Source: Solirubrobacterales bacterium (GTDB lineage Bacteria > Actinomycetota > Thermoleophilia > Solirubrobacterales > 70-9). From it: a stretch of 64,000 bases of DNA. The stretch spans positions 48,431-112,430 of the forward strand of contig JAMLGI010000009.1 of the NCBI GenBank assembly GCA_023958085.1, written 5' to 3'. The notes under the pieces are model-generated. The model was not told the DNA's origin and did not search any database. It saw nothing but the letters and a program-made list of their open reading frames with translations. A program made the translations under genes and the position numbers. Positions 17,603 to 25,115 of the stretch are shown in pieces. Within the stretch, counting starts at the first letter, position 1; every line of letters begins with the position of its first letter.

Positions 17603-18736
17603 ATGGGTGAGTCCCGTCCTCACCGGGACCGGCTCGTCGGGTTGGTGCTCCAGCCCGGCAATGAGGGCCACGACACGGGCGGTCATCCCGAGAATCCGGG
17701 TCGCTTTCCGCCGGTGATCGAGAGGCTCCAGGCGAGTCCGGACCGGAACCGTCTCAGGTGGGTTCCGTCGGCACCGGCCGCGAGCATCGAGGACATCTTG
17801 CGGGCTCACACCGAAGAGCATGTTGAGCGGATCCGCCGGGCCAGTCTGGAAGGCCCGACCTGGATCGACGGAGACACGGTTGCGCTGCCGGCCAGCCACC
17901 GGGTTGCACTCGATGCCGCCGGCGCTGCGATCCGGGCGGTTGGGATGGTCTGCCCGCAACCGGTGACGGGCGACCGGATCGGGCCTGCCGAAGACCGTGA
18001 TTCGGGCGCTGGACGTGACGACGATGTTCGCGCCGCGTTCGCCCTGGTCCGGCCCCCCGGCCATCACGCCACCGCGGACCGGGCGATGGGCTTCTGCCTG
18101 TTCAACAACGTGGCGGTCGCCGCCCGGTACGCCCGCCATGTGCTCGGAGTGCAGCGGGTCGCAATCTTCGACTGGGATGTCCACCACGGCAACGGCACCC
18201 AGGACATCCTGGGCGAGGACCCCTCGATCCTCTTCATCTCGACCCACCAGTGGCCGCTCTACCCCGGCTCGGGCTGGCTCGACGAGTGCGGTTCCGGCGA
18301 GGGGCTGGGTTACACGGTCAATCTGCCGATGCCGCCGGGAAGCGGCGACCGCGAGCATCTCGAGGCGTTTGAGTCGATCGTGGGGCCGGTGCTGGACCGG
18401 TTCGACCCGGGGCTGATTCTGGTCTCGGCCGGTCAGGACGGCCACGTCGCCGACCCGCTTTCCCACCAACGGGTCACGGCCGCCGGTTACTACCGGTTGT
18501 CGGTCGCCCTCTCCGGCTTTGCCGCCAGGAGGGGGATCGGGATTGTCGCGGTTCAGGAGGGCGGCTACAACCCGGAAACCCTGCCCCGCCTGAACCATGC
18601 GATCCTCGCGGGACTGGGCGGCTTCACCCCGGATCTCTCGGGGGACGACCGGCCGGGGGATCCCGGCGACATCGGCTGGCCCGAACGGCTGAGCCAGATC
18701 CGACGGGCCCAGGCCGCCTGCTGGGGCGACCTCTGA
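17603..18736 (+). CDS. histone deacetylase family (acetoin utilisation-like) amidohydrolase
   Basis: A 377-residue zinc-dependent deacetylase of the HDAC/AcuC/acetylpolyamine amidohydrolase superfamily. The active-site blocks are present: LVRPPGHHAT (two catalytic His), GFCLFNNVAVAA, IFDWDVHHGNGT (zinc Asp and His), SAGQDGHVADPL (second zinc Asp) and QEGGYNPE (catalytic Tyr). The start is ambiguous: the frame opens at TTG 17480, but homology begins only near LVGLVLQPGNEGHD, so ATG 17603 is preferred; GTG 17582 is also possible. It follows the HD gene closely. Likely substrates are acetylated lysine, polyamine or small amides. After it comes a gap with palindromic repeats. Confidence 0.87.
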   Translation: MGESRPHRDRLVGLVLQPGNEGHDTGGHPENPGRFPPVIERLQASPDRNRLRWVPSAPAASIEDILRAHTEEHVERIRRASLEGPTWIDGDTVALPASHRVALDAAGAAIRAVGMVCPQPVTGDRIGPAEDRDSGAGRDDDVRAAFALVRPPGHHATADRAMGFCLFNNVAVAARYARHVLGVQRVAIFDWDVHHGNGTQDILGEDPSILFISTHQWPLYPGSGWLDECGSGEGLGYTVNLPMPPGSGDREHLEAFESIVGPVLDRFDPGLILVSAGQDGHVADPLSHQRVTAAGYYRLSVALSGFAARRGIGIVAVQEGGYNPETLPRLNHAILAGLGGFTPDLSGDDRPGDPGDIGWPERLSQIRRAQAACWGDL

Positions 18737-18837
18737 CCTGTCGGGACGGCACGGACTCACGCGGAAGCGGGAAATCGAACAGGCGGTGTTCCAGGTGCCG
18801 CCAGCCAGGCACCGGCCAGCCCCAAACCCACCAAAGT

Positions 18838-18884
18838 TTCTGGAGCCGATTGTGGCGATATACAGTCCACTATCGGCTCCAGAA
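18838..18884. repeat. dispersed palindrome, copy 2
   Basis: A 47-bp inverted repeat beginning TTCTGGAGCCGATTGTGG and ending CCACTATCGGCTCCAGAA, with the centre CGATATACAGT. Same arms as the copy at 9085; the A/T position in the arm is reversed. It lies in a convergent gap. Confidence 0.85.
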
Positions 18885-18909
18885 CATCGCTCACGGGGCG
18901 GGGTGGGGT

Positions 18910-18956
18910 TTCTGGAGCCGGTTGTGGCCATATAGCGTCCACTATCGGCTCCAGAA
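18910..18956. repeat. dispersed palindrome, copy 3
   Basis: A 47-bp inverted repeat of the same family (TTCTGGAGCCGGTTGTGG ... CCACTATCGGCTCCAGAA), 25 bp after copy 2 and in the same orientation. The pairing extends one further T/A on each side. The centre again contains ATAT (CATATAGCG). Confidence 0.85.
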
Positions 18957-19020
18957 AGCTGCCTGGAAATTTACGGGGCAGTGGCCGTCAGATCATGAGG
19001 TGGATCACGGGCAGGTCAGG

Positions 19021-19107
19021 GCTGCCAGAACGCCGGGTCGATACCTGTGGCTGCCCGGAGAGACGCTGCCAGAACGCCGGGCGGTATCCGCGGCTACTCG
19101 GAGAAAC
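19021..19107. repeat. imperfect tandem duplication, two units of about 43 bp
   Basis: Units at 19021-19064 and 19065-19107 share the opening GCTGCCAGAACGCCGGG and then diverge (ATACCTGTGG/TATCCGCGG, CCCGGAGAGAC/CTCGGAGAAAC). The second unit contains the stop codon and last codons of the minus-strand gene at 19094, so this looks like an old local duplication of a gene tail. Confidence 0.6.
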
Positions 19108-19351
19108 GCTGGAGATCGTGGCGCCGCTGATCCTTCTTCGCCTCGAGACGTGCCTGGATCAGCGAGAGCACGGTGACGAGAATGGCGAAGAAGGCGATCA
19201 CCGCGAAGCAGAAGAAGGTGATGTACCGGTCGTTGACCCGTCCGGCGGTTCCGAGTCCGTCGGCCGCCAGGGCGGCGGGGGCCATGACCAGCCCGACCAG
19301 TGTGACGAGCAGTGTGATCAGCGAGGCGGTGAATTTGCTGCGGGTGTTCAC
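19094..19351 (-). CDS. small exported or membrane protein
   Basis: An 85-residue protein with two hydrophobic segments. The first (about residues 8-28) ends LVMAPAALAAD and reads as a cleavable Sec signal; the second (about 44-64, ITFFCFAVIAFFAILVTVLSL) is a membrane anchor. A charged cytoplasmic tail follows (ARLEAKKDQRRHDLQRFSE). No family recognised. GTG at 19351 lies 7 nt after TAGATT, so the mRNA is probably leaderless. It is divergent from the PhoB-like gene, and the two share an 11-bp direct repeat, so it may respond to phosphate; that is inference. Confidence 0.65.
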   Translation of the reverse strand: MNTRSKFTASLITLLVTLVGLVMAPAALAADGLGTAGRVNDRYITFFCFAVIAFFAILVTVLSLIQARLEAKKDQRRHDLQRFSE

Positions 19352-19358
19352 GGGCCAG

Positions 19359-19364
19359 AATCTA
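19359..19364 (-). promoter_or_regulatory. -10 box of the small membrane protein gene
   Basis: TAGATT on the minus strand, 7 nt before the GTG start at 19351; leaderless spacing. Confidence 0.5.
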
Positions 19365-19401
19365 CCTGAACCGACCGGATGCTGCCGGTTTGAGTCCGGG
19401 C

Positions 19402-19424
19402 CCGGTTGTTAACCGGTTGTGAAG
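19402..19424. promoter_or_regulatory. PHO-box-like 11-bp direct repeat
   Basis: CCGGTTGTTAA and CCGGTTGTGAA stand head to tail with exactly 11-bp spacing. On the minus strand the units read TTCACAACCGG and TTAACAACCGG, close to the TTCAC-type 11-nt units bound by PhoP/PhoB regulators in actinobacteria. It is centred midway between the two divergent -10 boxes (19359-19364 and 19463-19468), so it could serve both genes. Confidence 0.55.
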
Positions 19425-19462
19425 ATCCCGGCTTCCGGCACCCCCTTCCGGCCGATCCCCCG

Positions 19463-19468
19463 TAAAAT
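19463..19468 (+). promoter_or_regulatory. -10 box of the PhoB-like regulator gene
   Basis: TAAAAT, 8 nt before the ATG at 19477. This is a strong -10 match with leaderless spacing, 38 bp after the PHO-box-like repeat. Confidence 0.6.
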
Positions 19469-19476
19469 TGGCGAGG

Positions 19477-20277
19477 ATGTCACCGGTTACGAAACCCGCA
19501 ACCGGGCGACCCGGTCTCCGGGTCGCCGTGATCGATTCCGACACCGGGTTTCTCCGGGTTCTCGCCAACCGGATGGACTCCGCCGGCTGGCAGCACCGGT
19601 TTCTCGGGGCCGTTCCCCCGCCCGACGAGCTCGTTGCGATGAAGCTGAACGTGATCCTGCTGGATCCGTCGGTCAGCGAGGGTGAGGAGTGGTCCACCCT
19701 GGAACGCATCTGCGGGCTGATGCCCGACCTCGGGGTTGTCGTCTGCGCCTCGGGGGCGACAGTAGCCCAGCGGGTGCGCGGGCTGAGGATCGGTGCCGAC
19801 GACTGGATTTCGAAGCCCTGTCATCCCGAGGAGGTGGTCGCCCGGATCGAGGCGGTTGCCCGCCGCCGTCGGCGTCACAGCGGCAGCCCGGACGCGGGGC
19901 CGCTGGTGGTCGGCGAGATCGAGATCCGTTCCGATCAGTTCCAGGCCTTCGTTGCCGGCCGCAGCCTGGAACTGACCCGGCGCGAGTTCGAGCTGCTCCA
20001 GCTGCTCGGCCGGAATCCGGGACGGGTGCTCGATCGTGACTCGATCTACCAGGGCGTCTGGGGTTACGCCATGGCGCACGGCGACCGGTCGGTGGACGTC
20101 TTCATCCGCAAACTCCGCCAGAAGCTCGAGGCCTGCTCCCCCGGCTTCCGCTACATCCACACTCATTTCGGGGTGGGCTACAGGTTCGCCGCCGAATCGG
20201 TGGTCCCGACCGATCGGGACACGCCCGGGGGCGCAATCGCTTCACAGAACTTTCACATGATCGATACATCGGGGTAA
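19477..20277 (+). CDS. PhoB/OmpR-type response regulator
   Basis: A 266-residue two-component regulator with a receiver domain (about 15-130) and an OmpR/PhoB winged helix (about 145-245). The receiver keeps the phospho-acceptor Asp in VILLDPSVSE, an acidic pair in VIDSDTGF and the switch lysine in ISKPCHPEE. The DNA-binding part has LTRREFELLQLLGRNPGRVL, SVDVFIRKLRQKLE and FGVGYRF. It stands directly upstream of pstSCAB, so a PhoB/PhoP role in phosphate control is likely. No histidine kinase gene is in the window. ATG at 19477 is preferred over TTG at 19468 because TAAAAT overlaps the latter. Confidence 0.88.
   Translation: MSPVTKPATGRPGLRVAVIDSDTGFLRVLANRMDSAGWQHRFLGAVPPPDELVAMKLNVILLDPSVSEGEEWSTLERICGLMPDLGVVVCASGATVAQRVRGLRIGADDWISKPCHPEEVVARIEAVARRRRRHSGSPDAGPLVVGEIEIRSDQFQAFVAGRSLELTRREFELLQLLGRNPGRVLDRDSIYQGVWGYAMAHGDRSVDVFIRKLRQKLEACSPGFRYIHTHFGVGYRFAAESVVPTDRDTPGGAIASQNFHMIDTSG
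20243..20264 (+). promoter_or_regulatory. PHO-box-like repeat upstream of pstS
   Basis: TTCACA occurs at 20243-20248 and again at 20254-20259, an 11-bp period matching the repeat at 19402. It lies within the last codons of the regulator gene and 80 bp before the pstS start, suggesting that pstS has its own phosphate-responsive promoter. Confidence 0.5.
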
Positions 20278-20343
20278 CAACAGACCTCGATCCCGCTGCG
20301 AGCCTCCTTCTCGACAGAAAAGAAAAGTCAAGAAGGAGTAACT

Positions 20344-21309
20344 GTGTCTCGCATCAGAACGAAACTCCCGGCCGTGATCGTCGCGGTCGGCATCATGGCC
20401 CTCACGATCACCGCCTGTGGTGGTGAAGCAGAGGTCGAGAATCCGTCCGCCGGTGATGGCCTCGCCGGGAATATCCGGATCGACGGTTCCAGCACCGTAG
20501 CCCCGCTGACCGAGGCGATCGCCGAGGGCTTCCAGGCAGAGAATCCGGACGTCAAGGTCACGGTCGGCACCTCCGGGACCGGTGGTGGCTTCGAGAAGTT
20601 CTGCGCCGGTGAAACCGACGCCAACGACGCCTCCTCGCAGATCGACTCAGAGCAGACCGCGATGTGCGCCGAGGGCGGCATCGAGTGGGAGGAAATCCAG
20701 GTCGCAAACGACGCCGTGTCGGTGGTGGTCAACCCGGAAAACCCGGTCGAGTGCCTGACCACACAGCAGCTTTCCCGGATCTGGGAACGGGGCTCGGCGG
20801 TCGGAAACTGGGATCAGGTCAACGGTCTCGAACCGGCCTTCGGTGAGGAGCTCGCCCTGTTCGGGCCGGGCACCGACTCCGGCACCTTCGACTACTTCAC
20901 CGAAGCGGTGAACGGCGAGGAAGGCAACCAGCGCAAGGACTACAACAACGTCGGTGAGGACGACAACCAGACGGTGACCGGTGTTGCCGGGGCCAAGGGT
21001 GGAATGGGCTACTTCGGCTTCTCCTTCCTGGCGGAAAACGAGGGTCGGGTTCGCGGCCTCGAGATTGACGGTGGCAAGGGCTGCGTCGCACCGTCGGAAG
21101 CGACGGTCCAGGATGGCAGCTACACCCCGTTGAGCCGGCCGCTGTTCATCTACCCGTCGGCCCGGGCCCTCGATCGCCCCGAAGTGGACGCCTTTCTCGG
21201 CTACTACCTCGAAAACGTAAGCCGGGTCGCGTCGAGCATCGGGTTCATCGGCCTCACCGATTCCCAGCTGGCCGACTCGAAGCGCAAGCTCGACCAGCTG
21301 GTCGGCTGA
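20344..21309 (+). CDS. pstS: phosphate-binding lipoprotein PstS
   Basis: A 321-residue periplasmic/surface phosphate-binding subunit of the high-affinity Pst transporter. It has a lipoprotein signal with lipobox ITACG (Cys about 23). The phosphate-binding blocks are IDGSSTVAPLTEAIAE, GTSGTGGGFEKFC, DANDASSQI and GPGTDSGTFDYFTE. GTG at 20344 is preceded by AAGAAGGAG at good spacing. A purine-rich leader and a PHO-box-like repeat lie upstream. First gene of pstSCAB. The call is secure. Confidence 0.95.
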   Translation: MSRIRTKLPAVIVAVGIMALTITACGGEAEVENPSAGDGLAGNIRIDGSSTVAPLTEAIAEGFQAENPDVKVTVGTSGTGGGFEKFCAGETDANDASSQIDSEQTAMCAEGGIEWEEIQVANDAVSVVVNPENPVECLTTQQLSRIWERGSAVGNWDQVNGLEPAFGEELALFGPGTDSGTFDYFTEAVNGEEGNQRKDYNNVGEDDNQTVTGVAGAKGGMGYFGFSFLAENEGRVRGLEIDGGKGCVAPSEATVQDGSYTPLSRPLFIYPSARALDRPEVDAFLGYYLENVSRVASSIGFIGLTDSQLADSKRKLDQLVG

Positions 21310-21325
21310 CCCGGACGGAGAACGG

Positions 21326-22291
21326 ATGATGAACCTCCGGCTATCCACCGGGATCTCCGGGCAGGGGGCGGCGGCCAGACCGTCGCCCCCGCTTGAGGCC
21401 CCATCCCGGCGCTACGGCGAAAAGCTGATCGGCCTCGGGCTGGGTCTCTGTGCCCTGCTCTCGGTTCTGACCACCACCGCGATCGTGGTCTCGCTCCTGA
21501 TCCCGACCGCCGACTTCTTCGACAAGGTCGGATTCACCGAGTTCCTGTTCGGGACCGAGTGGGGGCCGAGCTTCTCCCCGGCGTCGTTCGGGGTGCTGCC
21601 GATTCTCGCGGGGACGCTCAGCACCAGCCTGTGGGGCATGCTGTTCGCGGTTCCGATCGGCCTGGCGGCTGCGATCTGGCTCAGCGAGTACTCCTCGCCC
21701 CGGGCTCGCCGTCTGGTCAAGCCGGCGATCGAGGTTCTGGCCGGGATCCCGACCGTCGCGATCGGCATCTTCGGACTCGTCTTCCTCAGCCCGGTGATCG
21801 AACGGATCTTTCCCTTCATGGTCCAGCTTCCCCCGTTCAGCGCCGGCGTTGCCGGACTGGCGATCGGGTTGATGCTGGTGCCGATCATCGCCTCGATCTC
21901 GGATGACGCGATGCGCTCGGTGCCGGCCGGCCTCCGGGAAGCCGCCTACGGGCTCGGGGCCACCCGCATGAAGGTCGCAACCCGGGTCGTGTTCCCGGCT
22001 GCGATCTCGGGAGTCATCGCCTCGCTCGTCCTGGCCGGATCCCGTGCGGTCGGTGAGACCATGGTGGTCCTGCTGGTCGCCGGGGCATCTCCCAACCTGA
22101 CCTTCGATCCGGGCTCCTCGGTGCTGACCATGACCTCGTTCATCGCCCAGACCGCCACCGGGGACATTTCGACCGGCTCGATCACCTACGACACGATCTT
22201 TGCGGTTGGCGCCCTGCTGTTCGTCTTGACCCTGGCCATGAACGCGATCGCGATCAGGCTCGTCCGCAGATTTCGGGAGGTCTACGAGTGA
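21326..22291 (+). CDS. pstC: phosphate ABC transporter permease PstC
   Basis: A 321-residue membrane subunit of the Pst phosphate importer. After a 30-residue soluble N-terminus there are about six membrane segments. The blocks AIEVLAGIPTVAIGIFGLVF and LREAAYGLGATRMKVATRVVFPAA (the EAA loop that docks on PstB) are typical, and SRAVGETMVVLLVAGA is the PstC/PstA signature. It starts 17 bp after pstS and overlaps pstA by 4 bp. The FLFGTEWGPSFSPASFGVLPIL region identifies it as PstC rather than PstA. Confidence 0.95.
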   Translation: MMNLRLSTGISGQGAAARPSPPLEAPSRRYGEKLIGLGLGLCALLSVLTTTAIVVSLLIPTADFFDKVGFTEFLFGTEWGPSFSPASFGVLPILAGTLSTSLWGMLFAVPIGLAAAIWLSEYSSPRARRLVKPAIEVLAGIPTVAIGIFGLVFLSPVIERIFPFMVQLPPFSAGVAGLAIGLMLVPIIASISDDAMRSVPAGLREAAYGLGATRMKVATRVVFPAAISGVIASLVLAGSRAVGETMVVLLVAGASPNLTFDPGSSVLTMTSFIAQTATGDISTGSITYDTIFAVGALLFVLTLAMNAIAIRLVRRFREVYE

Positions 22292-23238
22292 GCCCGCACA
22301 GAATCAGTGACCCGGGCACCGAACGGGTGCGTCTGGCCACGGCCGGCGCCCGTGCGGCGACCCTGGACGCGCTGGTCCGCAGCCCCCGGGCCGACGCGCT
22401 CAAAGGCACCCTCTTCCTCGCTCTGCTTCTGCTCGCCCTGGCGATCGCCCTCGGTGGCCTGGCCGCGATCATCATCCAGGCCGCGGTCAAGGGAGCGCCC
22501 GCCTTCGGAACCGACCTGCTGACCAACGGCCCCTCGACCCTGAACCCGGGGGAGGCCGGCTTCCGTCCGGCCCTGATCGGGACCCTCTACCTGATTCTCG
22601 GGGTGATCCTGCTGGTGGTGCCGCTCGGCGTCAGCGCGGCCATCTATCTCGAGGAGTACGCCGATCACGGACGCTGGTGGAACCGCCTGATCGAACTGAA
22701 CGTGCAGAACCTGGCCGGAGTGCCGTCGATCATCTACGGGATCCTCGGGCTGGCCTTCATCGTCCGGGGTCCGCTCGATCTCGGCTTCATCCTCGCCGCC
22801 GGTTCGATGACCCTGGCCCTGCTGGTCCTGCCGACCGTGATCCTCGCCTCCCGGGAGGCGATCCGGGCGGTCCCTCCTTCGATCAGGGAGGGTTCGCTGG
22901 CCCTCGGGGCGACCAGGTGGCAGACGATCCGCCGCCAGGTGCTGCCGGCCGCGATCCCCGGGGTGGTCACCGGGGTGATTCTCGCGATCTCCCGGGCGAT
23001 CGGCGAAACCGCCCCGCTTCTGCTGGTCGGAGCGGCCACCTTTGTGACCTTCAGCCCGACCGTCCTCGGTGACAACGGCTACTCGGCGCTTCCGGTCCTG
23101 ATCTTCAACTACGCGAGCCGGCCCCAGGACGAGTTCCGGGTGTTGGCGGCGGCTGGAGTGATCCTGATGCTGATCGTCCTGCTGGCGGTCAACTCGTTCG
23201 CGGTCTGGCTGCGCAACCGATACGAAAACCAGTGGTGA
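22288..23238 (+). CDS. pstA: phosphate ABC transporter permease PstA
   Basis: A 316-residue membrane partner of PstC, with about six membrane segments. Characteristic blocks are YLEEYADHGRWWNRLIELNV, NLAGVPSIIYGILGLAF, SREAIRAVPPSIREGSLALG followed by ATRWQTIRRQVLPAA (EAA loop), and SRAIGETAPLLLVGAATFV. The GTG start overlaps the pstC stop (GTGA), indicating translational coupling. pstB follows after 9 bp. The N-terminal 50 residues are longer than in E. coli PstA, as is usual in actinobacteria. Confidence 0.95.
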   Translation: MSPHRISDPGTERVRLATAGARAATLDALVRSPRADALKGTLFLALLLLALAIALGGLAAIIIQAAVKGAPAFGTDLLTNGPSTLNPGEAGFRPALIGTLYLILGVILLVVPLGVSAAIYLEEYADHGRWWNRLIELNVQNLAGVPSIIYGILGLAFIVRGPLDLGFILAAGSMTLALLVLPTVILASREAIRAVPPSIREGSLALGATRWQTIRRQVLPAAIPGVVTGVILAISRAIGETAPLLLVGAATFVTFSPTVLGDNGYSALPVLIFNYASRPQDEFRVLAAAGVILMLIVLLAVNSFAVWLRNRYENQW

Positions 23239-23247
23239 ACCAGAGAA

Positions 23248-24159
23248 ATGAGCGAAGAGATGAAGAGCGAAACGAAATCGAACGGTGCCGCTCCGGGGGG
23301 CGGGATCCGGCTTGCGGCGATCACTCCCGGGGCGTCCGACCGGAGCTCCGGGCCGCCCGGGATGGTCGCCGACCCGTGGGCCGGAGCGGAGGTCTTCGGC
23401 CTGAAGGAGGTGACCGTCCGCTACGGCGGCAGACCGGCGGTACGGGGCGTGAACATGGAGATTCAGCAGAACGAGGTAACCGCCCTGATCGGTCCGTCGG
23501 GATGCGGCAAGAGCACCCTGTTGCGATGCCTGAACCGGATGAACGACCTGGTCCCCGGCTGCGAGGTGGGCGGATCGATCCACTACCTGGGGCACGATCT
23601 CTACGGACCGAAGGTGGATCCGGTGCAGGTCCGCAAGCTGATCGGGATGGTCTTCCAGAAACCGAACCCCTTCCCGAAATCGATTTTCGACAACGTCGCC
23701 TTCGGTCCGCGGATCCTCGGTCTCGGAGAAGTCGAAGCGCGGGTTGAGACCGCCCTCAGGCGGGCCGCGCTCTGGGACGAGGTGAAGGATCGGCTGAAGG
23801 AGAACGCTTACGGCATGTCCGGCGGCCAGCAGCAGCGCCTCTGCATCGCCCGGGCGCTGGCGGTCGACCCCCGGGTGATCCTGATGGATGAGCCCTGCTC
23901 GGCACTCGACCCGATCTCGACTGCACGGATCGAGGAGCTGATCGCCGAGCTCAAACGCGACTACTCGATCGTGATCGTGACCCACAACATGCAGCAGGCC
24001 GCCCGGATCTCGGATCGCACGGCCTTCCTGATCGTCCGCATGGACGCGGCCGAGGGCAGCCGGTGGGGGGAGCTGGTCGAGTACGACCTGACCGCCCGGA
24101 TCTTCACCAATCCGGCCGACTCCCGGACCGAGGACTACATCACCGGAAGGGTGGGCTGA
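23248..24159 (+). CDS. pstB: phosphate ABC transporter ATPase PstB
   Basis: A 303-residue ATPase that drives PstCA. It has Walker [20 protein letters not shown] (typical PstB), the Q-loop [20 protein letters not shown], signature [15 protein letters not shown], Walker [17 protein letters not shown], and the His switch [18 protein letters not shown]. The first 45 residues are an extra soluble leader not needed for the fold. No phoU gene follows, unlike most pst operons; a stem-loop and then ppx come next. Confidence 0.95.
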   Translation: MSEEMKSETKSNGAAPGGGIRLAAITPGASDRSSGPPGMVADPWAGAEVFGLKEVTVRYGGRPAVRGVNMEIQQNEVTALIGPSGCGKSTLLRCLNRMNDLVPGCEVGGSIHYLGHDLYGPKVDPVQVRKLIGMVFQKPNPFPKSIFDNVAFGPRILGLGEVEARVETALRRAALWDEVKDRLKENAYGMSGGQQQRLCIARALAVDPRVILMDEPCSALDPISTARIEELIAELKRDYSIVIVTHNMQQAARISDRTAFLIVRMDAAEGSRWGELVEYDLTARIFTNPADSRTEDYITGRVG

Positions 24160-24176
24160 ACGGCCGCCTCGGCCGG

Positions 24177-24199
24177 GATCCTCTCCATTTGGGAGGATC
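24177..24199 (+). terminator. stem-loop between pstB and ppx
   Basis: GATCCTC (24177-24183) pairs perfectly with GAGGATC (24193-24199) around a 9-nt loop, with no T-run. It may be an attenuator or mRNA-processing hairpin separating the transport genes from the polyphosphate genes. Confidence 0.4.
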
Positions 24200-24212
24200 A
24201 ACCGGTAAGGCA

Positions 24213-25115
24213 ATGCTCTGCGCGGCGATCGACATCGGCTCCAACACAACCCGACTGCTGGTGGCCGAGCGTCAGGACGGCCGCCTGAAGAAGCTGATGG
24301 AGCAGCGGGCGTACACCCGGCTGGCCAAAGCGACCAACGGGGACGGCATGATCGAACCCGACAAGGTCGAGGAGGTGGCCGAGGTGGTCGAGACCCAGGT
24401 GCGACTGGCTCGCGAGCTGGAGGCCGACACCTTCCGGGCGGTCGCCACGGCGGCGCTCCGGGATGCCGCGAACGGACCCGAGGTGGTCGAGCGGATCACG
24501 GAAAGGGCGGGAATCCCGGTCACCGTGATCTCCGAGGAGGAGGAGGGGAGGCTCTCGTTTGTCGGCGCCACCCGTTCCCTGGCCCATCCCGTGGAGGGCC
24601 GGATCGCCGTGATCGACGTCGGCGGAGGGTCCTCCGAGCTGGTCCACGGGACCGTTTCGGAAGGCGTGGACACGGTCCGTTCCTGGTCGATCGGATCGGG
24701 CAGCCTTTCGGATGAACTCTTCTCCTCCGACCCGCCGGCCGCGGCCGAGGTCAGCCGGGCCCGGGTCTGGATCGAGGAACGTCTCGGCGGGGTCGAGGTC
24801 GAGCTGCCCGACCAGGCGGTGGCGGTCGGTGGTACCTCCAACGCACTCCGCAAGATGGTCGGGGCCCGGGTCGAGTACGAAACGCTTGAACGGGCACTCA
24901 GGCTGCTCTGCGGCCATCCTGCGGACGAGGTCGCTCGCCAGTTCGAGATCGACCCGGTGCGGGTGAAGGTGCTCCCGGCCGGCACCTTGATCCTCGAGAA
25001 GTTCTCCGAGATTCTCGGCTGTCCCCTCCAGATCGGTCGCGGCGGGCTGCGTGAGGGAGTGGTGCTGGATCTGATCAACGGCGGACCGGGCGGCGAGGAC
25101 GGCGCCGACCGATGA
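24213..25115 (+). CDS. ppx: exopolyphosphatase / Ppx-GppA phosphatase
   Basis: A 300-residue enzyme of the Ppx/GppA family that removes phosphate from polyphosphate ends or from pppGpp. Intact ASKHA motifs: AIDIGSNTTRLLVAE, AVATAALRDAANG, ISEEEEGRLSF (catalytic Glu), IAVIDVGGGSSELVHG and AVGGTSNALRKM. It is the short form without an HD or C-terminal extension. ATG at 24213 follows AAGG closely and begins exactly at the fold; the frame is open upstream into pstB, but that stretch does not match. It overlaps the CHAD gene by 4 bp, in an operon with ppk. Confidence 0.9.
   Translation: MLCAAIDIGSNTTRLLVAERQDGRLKKLMEQRAYTRLAKATNGDGMIEPDKVEEVAEVVETQVRLARELEADTFRAVATAALRDAANGPEVVERITERAGIPVTVISEEEEGRLSFVGATRSLAHPVEGRIAVIDVGGGSSELVHGTVSEGVDTVRSWSIGSGSLSDELFSSDPPAAAEVSRARVWIEERLGGVEVELPDQAVAVGGTSNALRKMVGARVEYETLERALRLLCGHPADEVARQFEIDPVRVKVLPAGTLILEKFSEILGCPLQIGRGGLREGVVLDLINGGPGGEDGADR

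Larger units (their letters stand above)
18737..19093. other. intergenic gap between convergent genes, repeat-bearing
   Basis: No gene is credible in these 357 bp. The gap holds two copies of the dispersed palindrome (18838 and 18910) and an imperfect tandem duplication (19021-19107) whose second unit runs into the 3' end of the next gene. Confidence 0.7.
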
